From positions 4,650,001-4,714,000 of the forward strand of contig NZ_CP017157.1 of the NCBI RefSeq assembly GCF_001729485.1: a DNA stretch of 64,000 nt, written 5' to 3'. Position numbers and translations under genes: made by a program. Under the pieces are notes generated by a model that was given only the letters and a program-made list of their open reading frames with translations, ran no database searches and was not told the origin of the DNA. This DNA is from Streptomyces lydicus (GTDB taxonomy: Bacteria; Actinomycetota; Actinomycetes; Streptomycetales; Streptomycetaceae). Below are positions 49,541-57,757 of this stretch, in pieces. Position 1 is the stretch's first letter. Every line of letters begins with the position of its first letter.

Positions 49541-50608
49541 ATGGACCTGCCCGTCATGCCCCCGGTCTCCCCGATGCTCGCGAAGCTGGTGCCGGAGATC
49601 CCCGCCGGCATGCAGTACGAGGCCAAATGGGACGGCTTCCGGGTGATCGTCTTCCGGGACGGCGACGAGGTCGAGATCACCAGCCGGACCACGAAGCCGC
49701 TCACCCGGTACTTCCCCGAGGTGATCGCGGCGGCGCGGGAACAGCTGCCGGCGCGCTGTGTCGTCGACGGGGAGATCGTCATCGCCCACGACGGGCGGCT
49801 GCACTTCGAGGAGCTGCTGGAGCGCATCCACCCCGCGGACTCCCGGGTCCGTACCCTCGCCGCGCGCACCCCCGCCTCCCTCGTCGCCTTCGACCTGCTG
49901 GCCCTGGACACCCGGGCACTGACCGCCGAACCGCAGTCGGCGCGCAGGGAGGCGCTGGTCGAGGCGTTGCGGCCGGCCCGGCCACCGGTGTACACGGCGC
50001 CCGCGACGACGGACCAGGAACTGGCGCGCCACTGGTTCACCCAGTTCGAGGGTGCCGGGCTGGACGGGGTGGTGGCCAAGCCGCTCCATCTGCCGTACCG
50101 GCCCGGCGACCGGGCCCTGTACAAGATCAAGCATGCCCGGACCGCGGACTGTGTCGTCGCCGGCTACCGGCTGCACAAGAGCGGCCCGGTGGTCGGCTCC
50201 CTGCTGCTGGGCCTGCACGACGCCGAGGGGCAGCTCCAGCATGTCGGCGTGTGCGCCTCCTTCCCCATGGCCAGGCGGCGCGCGCTGGTCGAGGAGCTGG
50301 AGCCGCTGCGGCTGGACGACGTCACGGAGCACCCGTGGGGGGCGTGGACGGACGAGGCGGCGCACGCGTCGCGGCGGATGCCCGGCGGGCCCAGCCGGTG
50401 GAGCGGCGGCAAGGACCTGTCGTGGGTGCCGCTGCGGCCGGAGCGGGTGTGCGAGGTCGCCTACGACCACATGGAGGGCGACAGGTTCCGGCACACCGCG
50501 CAGTTCCGCCACTGGCGGCCCGACCGTACGCCGGAGAGCTGCACCTACGACCAGCTGGAGGAGCCGGTGGGCTACGACCTGGGAGAACTGCTGCACGACG
50601 ACCGATGA
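49541..50608 (+). CDS. ATP-dependent DNA ligase (LigC type)
   Basis: 355 residues. AMP-accepting Lys29 is in YEAKWDGFRVIVF (motif I), motif III is SLVAFDLLALD, motif IV is GLDGVVAKPL and motif V is LYKIKHARTADCVVAGYR; an OB-fold follows. Size and layout match the single-domain LigC ligases of actinobacteria rather than full LigD. Together with the divergent polymerase it forms a compact end-joining pair. An in-frame upstream extension exists without a good ribosome site, so the ATG at 49541 was chosen. Confidence 0.93.
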   Translation: MDLPVMPPVSPMLAKLVPEIPAGMQYEAKWDGFRVIVFRDGDEVEITSRTTKPLTRYFPEVIAAAREQLPARCVVDGEIVIAHDGRLHFEELLERIHPADSRVRTLAARTPASLVAFDLLALDTRALTAEPQSARREALVEALRPARPPVYTAPATTDQELARHWFTQFEGAGLDGVVAKPLHLPYRPGDRALYKIKHARTADCVVAGYRLHKSGPVVGSLLLGLHDAEGQLQHVGVCASFPMARRRALVEELEPLRLDDVTEHPWGAWTDEAAHASRRMPGGPSRWSGGKDLSWVPLRPERVCEVAYDHMEGDRFRHTAQFRHWRPDRTPESCTYDQLEEPVGYDLGELLHDDR

Positions 50609-50620
50609 GGGCCGCGGGGC

Positions 50621-51616
50621 TCAGCGCGGGCCGTCATCCGGCGGCCAGCGGCGCCGGCTCTCCCCCGGCGCGAGCCGGTCGACCACCTCGGCCAGCTCCC
50701 GGCAGGCCAGTTCGATCTTGCGCCGGACGGCGTTCTGCTCGGTGACGACCGCCGACAGCAGCAGCGCGGTGAGCGCCGCGGACGCGTTGAGCGCCTGGAG
50801 GTTGATCATCGCCGACAGCAGGCTCCGGCCCCGGAACGGCCCGCTGCGGCTGATCGCCGACGAGATCGCCAGTACCGACATGATCAGGACGCACGGTGCC
50901 GCGCCGGCCAGCTGGAAGCGCAAGGCGGCCCACACGATCATTGGGAAGACCAGGAAGAGCAGCGAGATGTCGCTCTTGACCGCCACCAGGGAGACCACGA
51001 CGCTGGCGGCCATCAGCGCCGCCGCCTCCGCCCAGCGCGCCGTCAGGACGTACTGCGGCCGGCGGATGTGCCGCAGGGCCAGCACCAGCGGGGTGATCAC
51101 GAGGATGCCCATCGCATCGCCCACCCACCAGGCTGCCCAGGCCCGCCAGAAGTCCTCGGGCGGCAGCTGGTCGGTCAGCACCTGGGTGCCGCTGCCCAGC
51201 GTCGCGCTGATCACCATTCCGGTGAAGGCACCGAGGACGACCAGCGCCACTCCGTCGCGCAGCCGGTCCAGTTCGACGCGGAAGCCGGCCCGGCGCAGCA
51301 TCAGGCAGGAGCAGACGGGGGCGAGCGTGTTGCCGGCGATCACGCCGAGGGCCGCGAGGTCGGGGCGGGTGAGGGTCGCGATGACCAGGGCGGTGCCGAG
51401 GGCGATGCCGGGCCAGGTCCACAGCCCCAGCAGGAGCAGGCTGCTCAGTGCGATGCCCGTGGGCGGCCATAACGGCGTGACCACGGTCCCGGCGATCACC
51501 ACCTGGTCGAGCAGGCCGATCCGCGCGGACGCCCAGTAGACGGCGGCGAGCACCAGGATCGTCAGGATCGCCGGTGCGGGACGACGGAGTACCTCGGGGC
51601 GCACCACATCAGCCAT
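50621..51616 (-). CDS. MASE1-type membrane sensor protein without output domain
   Basis: 331 residues. Eight to ten hydrophobic helices include TPLWPPTGIALSSLLLLGLW, GIALGTALVIATLTRPDL and GDAMGILVITPLVLALRHI, the MASE1 signature. It then ends in a ~45-residue basic/acidic helical tail (VRRKIELACRELAEVVDRL) rather than the GGDEF or histidine kinase usual after MASE1. It overlaps the upstream phosphatase gene by 8 bp, so the two are coupled and the membrane domain may provide the sensing part for that phosphatase. Confidence 0.82.
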   Translation of the reverse strand: MADVVRPEVLRRPAPAILTILVLAAVYWASARIGLLDQVVIAGTVVTPLWPPTGIALSSLLLLGLWTWPGIALGTALVIATLTRPDLAALGVIAGNTLAPVCSCLMLRRAGFRVELDRLRDGVALVVLGAFTGMVISATLGSGTQVLTDQLPPEDFWRAWAAWWVGDAMGILVITPLVLALRHIRRPQYVLTARWAEAAALMAASVVVSLVAVKSDISLLFLVFPMIVWAALRFQLAGAAPCVLIMSVLAISSAISRSGPFRGRSLLSAMINLQALNASAALTALLLSAVVTEQNAVRRKIELACRELAEVVDRLAPGESRRRWPPDDGPR

Positions 51617-52505
51617 CAGACAACGCGGGCGGCCGGGCGCCGGCCACGACACGCGCGCCCGCTCCGCGCTTCACCCGGTCCTGGCCGTCGCCGCCGTCGA
51701 AGCGCAGCACGATCACCGCGGCGTCGTCGGTGTGCCCGGTGAACTCCGCCACGCTCATCGCCGCCCCCGCCACCGCGGCGGGGCTTTCCCCGGCGTTGGC
51801 GCTGACCAGCCGGGTCACCTGGTTCAGCCCCGCCTCTATCGGGAACGACGGGCCCTCCACGACCCCGTCGGTCAGCAGGACCAGCGCGCCGGCGGTGGAG
51901 AGCCGGCGGTGGGCGACCGGGTAGCTCTCCCCCGGCACGATGCCCAGCGGCAGGCCGCCGGGGTCGTCGGCGAGGCCGAAGCGGCCGTCGGTGGTGGCCC
52001 AGACGCCCGGCACGTGGCCGGCCCGGGCGCTGGAGAGCGTCCAGGCGACCGGGTCGAAGCGGACGAAGGTGCAGGTCGCGAAGAGCCCGCAGTCGACCGA
52101 GAGCAGCAGGTCGTTGGCCCGGCTCAGCACCTCTCCGGGGTCGGCGGCGTGCGCGGCGACGGCGCGGAGGGCGAGCCGGATCTGTCCCATGAAGGCGGCG
52201 GCCTCCACGTCGTGGCCCTGGACGTCACCGATGGAGAAGGCGAGCGAGCCGTCGGGCAGCGGGAAGCCGTCGTACCAGTCCCCTCCGATGTCGAGCCCGT
52301 GGCGGGCGGGCGCGTAGGTGGCGGCGGTACGCAGCCCGGGCAGTTCCGGGAGCCGCGTCGGCAGCATCTCGCGTTGCAGGGCCTCGGCCAGTTCGACGCG
52401 GGCGCGCTGCTTCTCGGCGCCTTCCCGCGCCTGCGCGGTCAGCCGGCCGAGCGTCATCAGCAGGTCGTCGGCACTCGCGGTCCGCGGGGGACGACGCCGA
52501 AGCAT
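51609..52505 (-). CDS. SpoIIE/PP2C phosphatase coupled to the MASE1 gene
   Basis: 298 residues from the ATG at 52505 (GGGAGCG upstream; the frame is open to 52532). A short coiled N-terminus (LTAQAREGAEKQRARVELAE) is followed by PP2C: GGDWYDGFPLPDGS, SIGDVQGHDVEAAAFMG, LVLLTDGVVEGPSFP and HTDDAAVIVLRF. The architecture is RsbU-like without the RsbT-binding domain. It overlaps the MASE1 gene by 8 bp. A good -10 (TATGAT, minus strand, 52632-52627) lies upstream, but no matching -35 was found. Confidence 0.88.
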   Translation of the reverse strand: MLRRRPPRTASADDLLMTLGRLTAQAREGAEKQRARVELAEALQREMLPTRLPELPGLRTAATYAPARHGLDIGGDWYDGFPLPDGSLAFSIGDVQGHDVEAAAFMGQIRLALRAVAAHAADPGEVLSRANDLLLSVDCGLFATCTFVRFDPVAWTLSSARAGHVPGVWATTDGRFGLADDPGGLPLGIVPGESYPVAHRRLSTAGALVLLTDGVVEGPSFPIEAGLNQVTRLVSANAGESPAAVAGAAMSVAEFTGHTDDAAVIVLRFDGGDGQDRVKRGAGARVVAGARPPALSDG

Positions 52506-52679
52506 GGATCGCTCCCAGGTGCATCGGGGCATGGGCCGCTGCGGGGGCGCGCTCCGTGCGGCAGTCCGCGTCGGCTTCCTGAACTGGCCTCATGGGCCCT
52601 CGGGGAGGGCCCGCCTTTCCCGATTCATCATATTTGCGCGGTTTGACTTCCGCTTGACGACCGACGGGCCCGACCCGGC

Positions 52680-54323
52680 TCACGCCGCCGCGGGGCGCTT
52701 CGCGAGCAGCTGACGGACGCCGGAGCGGACGGCCCAGAAGAAGACGGTGAGCGCCAGGACAGCCACCGTCAGCGAGTCGTACGGGGCGGGGAGCCGGCCG
52801 GAGCCCTCGAAGGTGCCGAGCCAGGACAGCAGCGTCAGGGCGACGAGGTAGACCACGAGCCAGGCGCCGGTGCGCAGTTCGGCGGCCAGCGGGCGGCTGG
52901 GGCCGGCGCCGTCGCTCTCGACGGCCGCGGTGCCGCCGCGGGCGCCGGGCCGGCGCATGACCAGGAAGATCAGCACGCCGCCGAGGACGAGCGGCAGCGC
53001 GAGGCGCAGGTCGTGCCAGCCGGACCAGTAGACGAACTCGCTCGCCACGACGAAGCTGAGCGGGGCGATCCAGCGCAGCCCGGGCACCCAGCCGGCCGTC
53101 TCGCCGCCCGGTTCGGCGCGGAAGACCGCGACGGCGACCGCGGAGGCGGCGTAGATCAGCAGGTACATGTCGCCCATGACGCTCACGATGTCCTGCCAGC
53201 CGCCGAACGGCAGCAGGAAGACCACGATGACCAGCAGGTTGATGAGCAGCGCCCGGCGCGGGATGCCGTAGCGCTCGTTGACCTTCATGAAGTAGCGGGG
53301 GATGGTGCCGTTCTTGGCGAGCGCGTAGGTGTGCCGCGCGTCGATGGCCACGCCCACGTACGCCGAGCCGCCGGGCGAGATCACCGCGTCCGCGTAGAGC
53401 AGGCTGGACAGCCAGTGCAGGTTGAGGATGAGCGCGAGCTGACCGAACGGCGAGTCGAAGGAGACGCCCTGCCAGCCGTGGCCGAGGAGGTTCTCGGGGA
53501 CGGTGAAGAGGAAGGCCAGTTGCAGGGCGAGGTACATGGCCACGGCCAGGCCGATGCCGGTGAGGACGGCGCCCGGGATGGTGCGGCGGGGGTTGCGGGT
53601 CTCGCCGGAGAAGTCGAGCGGGGCCTGGAAGCCGTTGACGGAGTAGACGATGCCGCCGCCGGCCAGCGCCGTCAGACAGGCGACATAGCCGTACGGGGCG
53701 AAGCCGCCGTGGTCCGTCAGCCGGCCGGAGTGCCAGCCGGAGGCGATCAGCGCGCACACGGTGATCACCGGGACGGCGATCTTGAACACCGAGATCAGGT
53801 TGTTGAGCTTGGCGAACATCCGTACCGCGAACCAGTTCAGCGCCGTCAGCAGCACGCTGAGCCCGGTGGCCAGGGCCAGTCCGGAGAGGGTCAGGGTGTG
53901 GCCGTTGTAGATGCCGGGGATGTAGTGCGCGGCGTACTGCATGATCGCGCTGATCTCGGCCGCGGTGCCACCCACCGACAGCAGCGTCGACCAGCCGATC
54001 AGGGTGCCCACGAGCCGTCCGCTGGCGAACAGCGGCCAGCGGACGGTACCGCCGCCCTCCGGCCGGGTGGCCCCCAGCTCGATCAGGACCAGCGCGATCA
54101 GACCGCACAGCACGCCCGCCCCGACCCAGGACAGCAGCGCCGCCGGGCCGGCCACCTGCGCCGCGTACATGGCGGCGAACAGCCATCCGGACCCGACGAT
54201 GTTGGAGAAGCCGATGCCGGTCAGCCCCCAGAACCCCAGGTCCCGGTGCAATCGGCGCTCCTGCGCCTGCACTTCCGGTGCGCCGGCCCCGTCGGCCCCG
54301 TCTGATACCTGGCCCTCTGACAC
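52680..54323 (-). CDS. APC-family permease with extended C-terminus
   Basis: 547 residues, twelve or more helices. FWGLTGIGFSNIVGSGWLFA is helix 1, FAKLNNLISVFKIAVPVITV and FSGETRNPRRTIPGAVLTGI are family landmarks, and ARHTYALAKNGTIPRYFMKV lies between helices. The C-terminal ~90 residues carry two more hydrophobic segments. GTG start at 54323 with AAGGAGAA upstream. It is 174 bp from the phosphatase gene. Substrate probably an amino acid or amine, not determined. Confidence 0.9.
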   Translation of the reverse strand: MSEGQVSDGADGAGAPEVQAQERRLHRDLGFWGLTGIGFSNIVGSGWLFAAMYAAQVAGPAALLSWVGAGVLCGLIALVLIELGATRPEGGGTVRWPLFASGRLVGTLIGWSTLLSVGGTAAEISAIMQYAAHYIPGIYNGHTLTLSGLALATGLSVLLTALNWFAVRMFAKLNNLISVFKIAVPVITVCALIASGWHSGRLTDHGGFAPYGYVACLTALAGGGIVYSVNGFQAPLDFSGETRNPRRTIPGAVLTGIGLAVAMYLALQLAFLFTVPENLLGHGWQGVSFDSPFGQLALILNLHWLSSLLYADAVISPGGSAYVGVAIDARHTYALAKNGTIPRYFMKVNERYGIPRRALLINLLVIVVFLLPFGGWQDIVSVMGDMYLLIYAASAVAVAVFRAEPGGETAGWVPGLRWIAPLSFVVASEFVYWSGWHDLRLALPLVLGGVLIFLVMRRPGARGGTAAVESDGAGPSRPLAAELRTGAWLVVYLVALTLLSWLGTFEGSGRLPAPYDSLTVAVLALTVFFWAVRSGVRQLLAKRPAAA

Positions 54324-54410
54324 GAAAACGTTCTCCTTGGATTCACTGTTCCGGCTCGCCGGACCCTACTCGACGATCACCGAACGCGAATCCGACGTCC
54401 ACGAACGCCC

Positions 54411-55133
54411 TCAGAAGAGCTGGTCGACGTCCACCCCGAAGGTCGTCGCGAGGCCCTCCCGGCCCGCGTCGGTGAGGTGTACCACGCGGCGGTACCGGCC
54501 GTGCCGGAGCCATTCCAGGGCGAACATCCGGGCGGTGAGCGCGGCACCGAGCGCGCCCGCCAGGTGGTGGCGCTGTTCGGCCCAGTCGACGCAGTAGCGG
54601 ACGCCGGTGCGGCGGCGGGGCAGCCGGTCCGGGTCGACGCCGAAGGCGCTCAGCTCCTGGTGGCCGTGCGGGGTGACGGCGTAGGCCACCGCGGTGGCGC
54701 CGGCACCGGTGTGCTCGGCGGCCAGGATGTCGTTGTCCCGGAGGGCGTCCATCACGGCGACGCCGAGCCGGCCGGCCAGGTGGTCGTAGCACAGGCGGGC
54801 CCGCAGCAGCGCCTTGGCGCGGGTGTCCGCGTTCAGGGAGCGCACCGGCAGCGGGCGGGCGATCAGGGCGAGCTGCTCCAGGGCGCGGGCGACGTCCGTG
54901 GTCGCCAGCCGGTAGTAGCGGTGTCTGCCGTCGTGCTCGACGGTGAGCAGCCGGGCGTCGAGGAGCTTGGCGAGGTGGCCGCTGATCGTGGAGTTGCTGA
55001 CGCCGGCCTCGGCGGCGAGGGCGCTGGCCGGCAGCGCACCGCCCCCGGCGAGGGCCAGCAGCACCTTGGCGCGCGAGGGGTCCCCGATCGCCGCCGCGAC
55101 ATGGGCGACGTCCGTTTCGGTCCGGGCTTCCAT
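54411..55133 (-). CDS. ArsR-family transcriptional regulator
   Basis: 240 residues. HTH_20/ArsR winged helix at ~5-85 (AAIGDPSRAKVLLALAGGG, AAEAGVSNSTISGHLAKLLD, VEHDGRHRYYRLA); no CxC metal motif, so it is not a classical arsenic sensor. The remaining ~150 residues form a C-terminal domain ending with GREGLATTFGVDVDQLF. It is divergent from the DHA2 efflux gene over 120 bp in which two palindromes lie, strongly suggesting that it controls that pump and itself. Confidence 0.88.
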   Translation of the reverse strand: MEARTETDVAHVAAAIGDPSRAKVLLALAGGGALPASALAAEAGVSNSTISGHLAKLLDARLLTVEHDGRHRYYRLATTDVARALEQLALIARPLPVRSLNADTRAKALLRARLCYDHLAGRLGVAVMDALRDNDILAAEHTGAGATAVAYAVTPHGHQELSAFGVDPDRLPRRRTGVRYCVDWAEQRHHLAGALGAALTARMFALEWLRHGRYRRVVHLTDAGREGLATTFGVDVDQLF

Positions 55134-55213
55134 GAGGTCACGGTACGCCGGGCATGCTTCGGCGGACAGCGAATCGTCCTTGCTTCGACGGGACCGCCGC
55201 CCGACCAGGACGT

Positions 55214-55229
55214 TTCGGCATGTGCCGAA
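55214..55229. promoter_or_regulatory. Palindrome between the ArsR regulator and the DHA2 pump, candidate operator
   Basis: TTCGGCATGTGCCGAA is a perfect 7-2-7 inverted repeat, 24 bases before the pump start. Confidence 0.6.
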
Positions 55230-55232
55230 TCG

Positions 55233-55255
55233 ATGCGGCCGGACACTGGCCGCAT
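55233..55255. promoter_or_regulatory. Second inverted repeat overlapping the pump start codon
   Basis: ATGCGGCC and GGCCGCAT are complementary with a 7-base spacer; the right arm contains the first two bases of the start codon. It could be a second regulator site or a hairpin limiting translation. Confidence 0.4.
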
Positions 55256-56654
55256 GAGCCGTCTGCCAGTCCGCCACGCACCGACCTCGCCGCCCGGGAC
55301 CACGGACCGGCACGCACCGCTGCCGCTGCTCGCGGTGTGTCTGGGCTACTTCATGGTCATCCTGGACGTCACCGTCGTCACGGTGGCCCTCCCGGCCATC
55401 GGGACCGGGCTGCACGCCGGGGTGACCGGACTTCAGTGGGTGGTGGACGGCTACACCCTGGTCTTCGCGGGGCTGCTGCTCTTCTGCGGCGGGCTCGGCG
55501 ACCGGCTGGGCGGCAGGACGGTGTTCCTGGGCGGCCTGGGCGTCTTCACGCTCGCCTCCGCGGGCTGCGCCCTGGCCCCGGCCGTGGCCGTGCTGGTCCT
55601 GGCGCGGCTGGTGCAGGGGCTCGGGGCGGCGCTGATGGTGCCGTCCTCGCTGGCGCTGCTGCGGTCGGCGTACCCGGACCGGACGGCCCGCGCCAGGGCG
55701 TTCGGCGTCTGGGGCACGGTCGCCGGTCTCGCCGCGGGCGCCGGGCCGGTGCTCGGCGGCCTCCTGGTGGCCGGGCCGGGCTGGCGGTCGGTGTTCTTCC
55801 TGAACCTGCCGGTCGGTCTGGCCGCGCTGCTGCTGGCCGTGCGGCATGTGCCCCGCCCGGCCGCCGACCGCGCCCGCCCCGGCCTGGACCTTCCGGCGCA
55901 GCTCGCGGCGGCGGGCTCGCTGGCCGGCCTGGCCGGCGGCTGCATCGAGGCCGGGGCGCTGGGCTGGACGCATCCGGCGGTCCTCGGGGCCTTCGCGCTC
56001 TGTGCCGCCGGCCTCGTCGCGTTCGTGCTGCTGGAGCGGCGCTCGCCGGCGCCGATGCTGCCGCCCGGCCTGTTCCGCGCACCGGCCTTCTCGGCGTCCG
56101 CGGCCATCGGCGTCCTGCTCAACGCCGGCTTCTACGGGCTGCTGTTCCTCGCCCCGCTGTACTTCCAGCGGCTCCACCACTACAGCGCGGTGCGCACCGG
56201 GTTCGCGCTGCTGCCGGCCGTCGGCGTGGTGGCCGTCGGCTCCGCGCTGGCCGGCCGGCTCACGGCCCGTACGGGGCCGCAGCTGCCGTTGGTGGTCGGC
56301 CTGGTCGTGGGCGCGGCCGGGCTGTTCGGCTGGCTGGTGGCCGGTCCGGGCACACCGTATGCCGCGCTGGTGGCGCCGATGGCGGCCGCGGGCTTCGGTA
56401 CGGCGCTGGCCATGCCGGCCTGCACCGCGGCGGTGATGGAGGCCGCGCCCGGCGCGCGCAGCGGTGCCGCGGCCGCGGTGTTCAACGCCGCCCGGCAGAT
56501 CGGCAGCGCCCTCGGTGTCGCGCTCTTCGGCAGCCTGGTCGCCGGCGGGCCGGTCCCGGGACTGCACTCCGCGGTGGTCATCGGCGGTACGGGCTTCCTC
56601 CTCGCGGCCGCCCTCGCCGCCCGTTGCATCCCGCCCGCCGGCCGGCCCGCCTGA
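55254..56654 (+). CDS. DHA2-type MFS efflux transporter
   Basis: 466 residues, fourteen helices. VILDVTVVTVALPAIGTGL is helix 1, GGLGDRLGGRTVFLGGLGV motif A, RLVQGLGAALMVPSSLALL helix 4 and GPVLGGLLVAGPGWRSVFF motif C, all typical of EmrB/QacA pumps. Compared with the pump at 2005-4581 it has no C-terminal extra domains. Divergent from the ArsR-type regulator, whose likely operators lie between. Substrate unknown, probably a drug or dye. Confidence 0.92.
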   Translation: MSRLPVRHAPTSPPGTTDRHAPLPLLAVCLGYFMVILDVTVVTVALPAIGTGLHAGVTGLQWVVDGYTLVFAGLLLFCGGLGDRLGGRTVFLGGLGVFTLASAGCALAPAVAVLVLARLVQGLGAALMVPSSLALLRSAYPDRTARARAFGVWGTVAGLAAGAGPVLGGLLVAGPGWRSVFFLNLPVGLAALLLAVRHVPRPAADRARPGLDLPAQLAAAGSLAGLAGGCIEAGALGWTHPAVLGAFALCAAGLVAFVLLERRSPAPMLPPGLFRAPAFSASAAIGVLLNAGFYGLLFLAPLYFQRLHHYSAVRTGFALLPAVGVVAVGSALAGRLTARTGPQLPLVVGLVVGAAGLFGWLVAGPGTPYAALVAPMAAAGFGTALAMPACTAAVMEAAPGARSGAAAAVFNAARQIGSALGVALFGSLVAGGPVPGLHSAVVIGGTGFLLAAALAARCIPPAGRPA

Positions 56655-56801
56655 CGCCACGTCACCCGAAATCGGCCGGGTTTCCCTTCCCTCCCCCGGC
56701 ATGCTTCGGCGGGTGCGGGTAGGGGACGTCCAGGAAGCCGCATCGTTCCGACGGGGATGCCGGCGCCGCCCCCAGGGGCGGATCGAGGCAAGGAGCAGGC
56801 C

Positions 56802-57056
56802 ATGACACTGCCGTGGCGACAGGACGAGGGATGGCGCCGCCGCTACCCGCAGCCCGGGCCCGACTGGACCCAGGGCATGCCGCAGGGGTCGACGGAGCCA
56901 CTGACGCCCATGGGGCGCATCGACCAGTACGGCCGGATGGGGAGCGCGCTGCGCGCCGGGTATCTCGCGCCCTGGCAGCGGAAAGTGATCCTCGGTTTCG
57001 TCATCGGTGCCGTCGTGGTCACCGTGGTGGCGGTCCTGCTGGTGCTGTTCGGCTGA
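56802..57056 (+). CDS. Small single-span membrane protein
   Basis: 84 residues with AAGGAG six bases before the ATG. A polar Trp/Pro/Gly-rich N-terminus (WRRRYPQPGPDWTQGMPQGS) precedes a helix VILGFVIGAVVVTVVAVLLV at the very end, so it is tail-anchored with the polar part probably cytoplasmic. Its family is not recognised. Confidence 0.65.
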   Translation: MTLPWRQDEGWRRRYPQPGPDWTQGMPQGSTEPLTPMGRIDQYGRMGSALRAGYLAPWQRKVILGFVIGAVVVTVVAVLLVLFG

Positions 57057-57110
57057 CCGTCCGCCGGGCAGGGACGTCCGGCGTGCGTGAACCGGCGTGA
57101 GCCGTCCGCA

Positions 57111-57464
57111 TCAACTACAGATCCAGCACCCCGACCAGCACGCCGACCGGCCGGCGCGGTGCCCCGGCGCGGCATGCCGCGCGGCCGGCCGCTCGGCGTC
57201 GTGTCCGCCGTCGGCGTGGGCGCGCGCGCTCGCCAGCTGGGCACACAGGACGACGGTCAGCGCGGCGAGTTCCTCGGGTTCGGCGTGGCCCCTCTCGATC
57301 CGTAGGGAGAAGCCGGACAGGTCGGCGGTGGGCGGACCCGCCTCGGCGCGGGCGGCCGCTTCGGCCGGGAGGTCCGCGCGGTTCGCGGTCTCCTCGCTCG
57401 GTGCGGTCTCCTCGGCCCGGGCGCTCTGCCCGGTGGCGCCGCTCTCGTCGGTGAATGCGTTCAT
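57111..57464 (-). CDS. Acyl-CoA carboxylase epsilon-subunit-like protein (orphan)
   Basis: 117 residues from the ATG at 57464 (the frame is open to 57503). The first ~45 residues are acidic/Ala-rich. FSLRIERGHAEPEELAALTV then VLCAQLASARAHA match the short conserved core of epsilon subunits of actinobacterial acyl-CoA carboxylases (R-[IV]-x-[KR]-G-x-x-x-PEELAALTAVL). The end is unusual: RSACWSGCWICS with three cysteines. Such subunits normally follow a beta-subunit gene, which is absent here. Confidence 0.55.
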   Translation of the reverse strand: MNAFTDESGATGQSARAEETAPSEETANRADLPAEAAARAEAGPPTADLSGFSLRIERGHAEPEELAALTVVLCAQLASARAHADGGHDAERPAARHAAPGHRAGRSACWSGCWICS

Positions 57465-57757
57465 GGCTGCGGGGTCCGTGGGCTCGGTGGCGGTGCGGGG
57501 CACGTGACGCGCCGCCCCGGCGGTGCACCGACCCGGGTCGGGGTCGTGTTCGTGCAGGTCACAGGGGCGACGCTAGGAGCGTGCCGGGGCGCTGTCGCGC
57601 GGAGGGCGGTCCTGCTGCGCCATTCGGGCGGCCGGTCGGCGTCGCTCGCGTGATATCCGGCGCCGGGACCGTGTTGCTCCCCGCCGGCCGCGCCCCGGGC
57701 GGCGAGCATCCCGGACAGGTACGGGCAGGCACGCGGGTGCCGGAGGACGCAGTCAGG

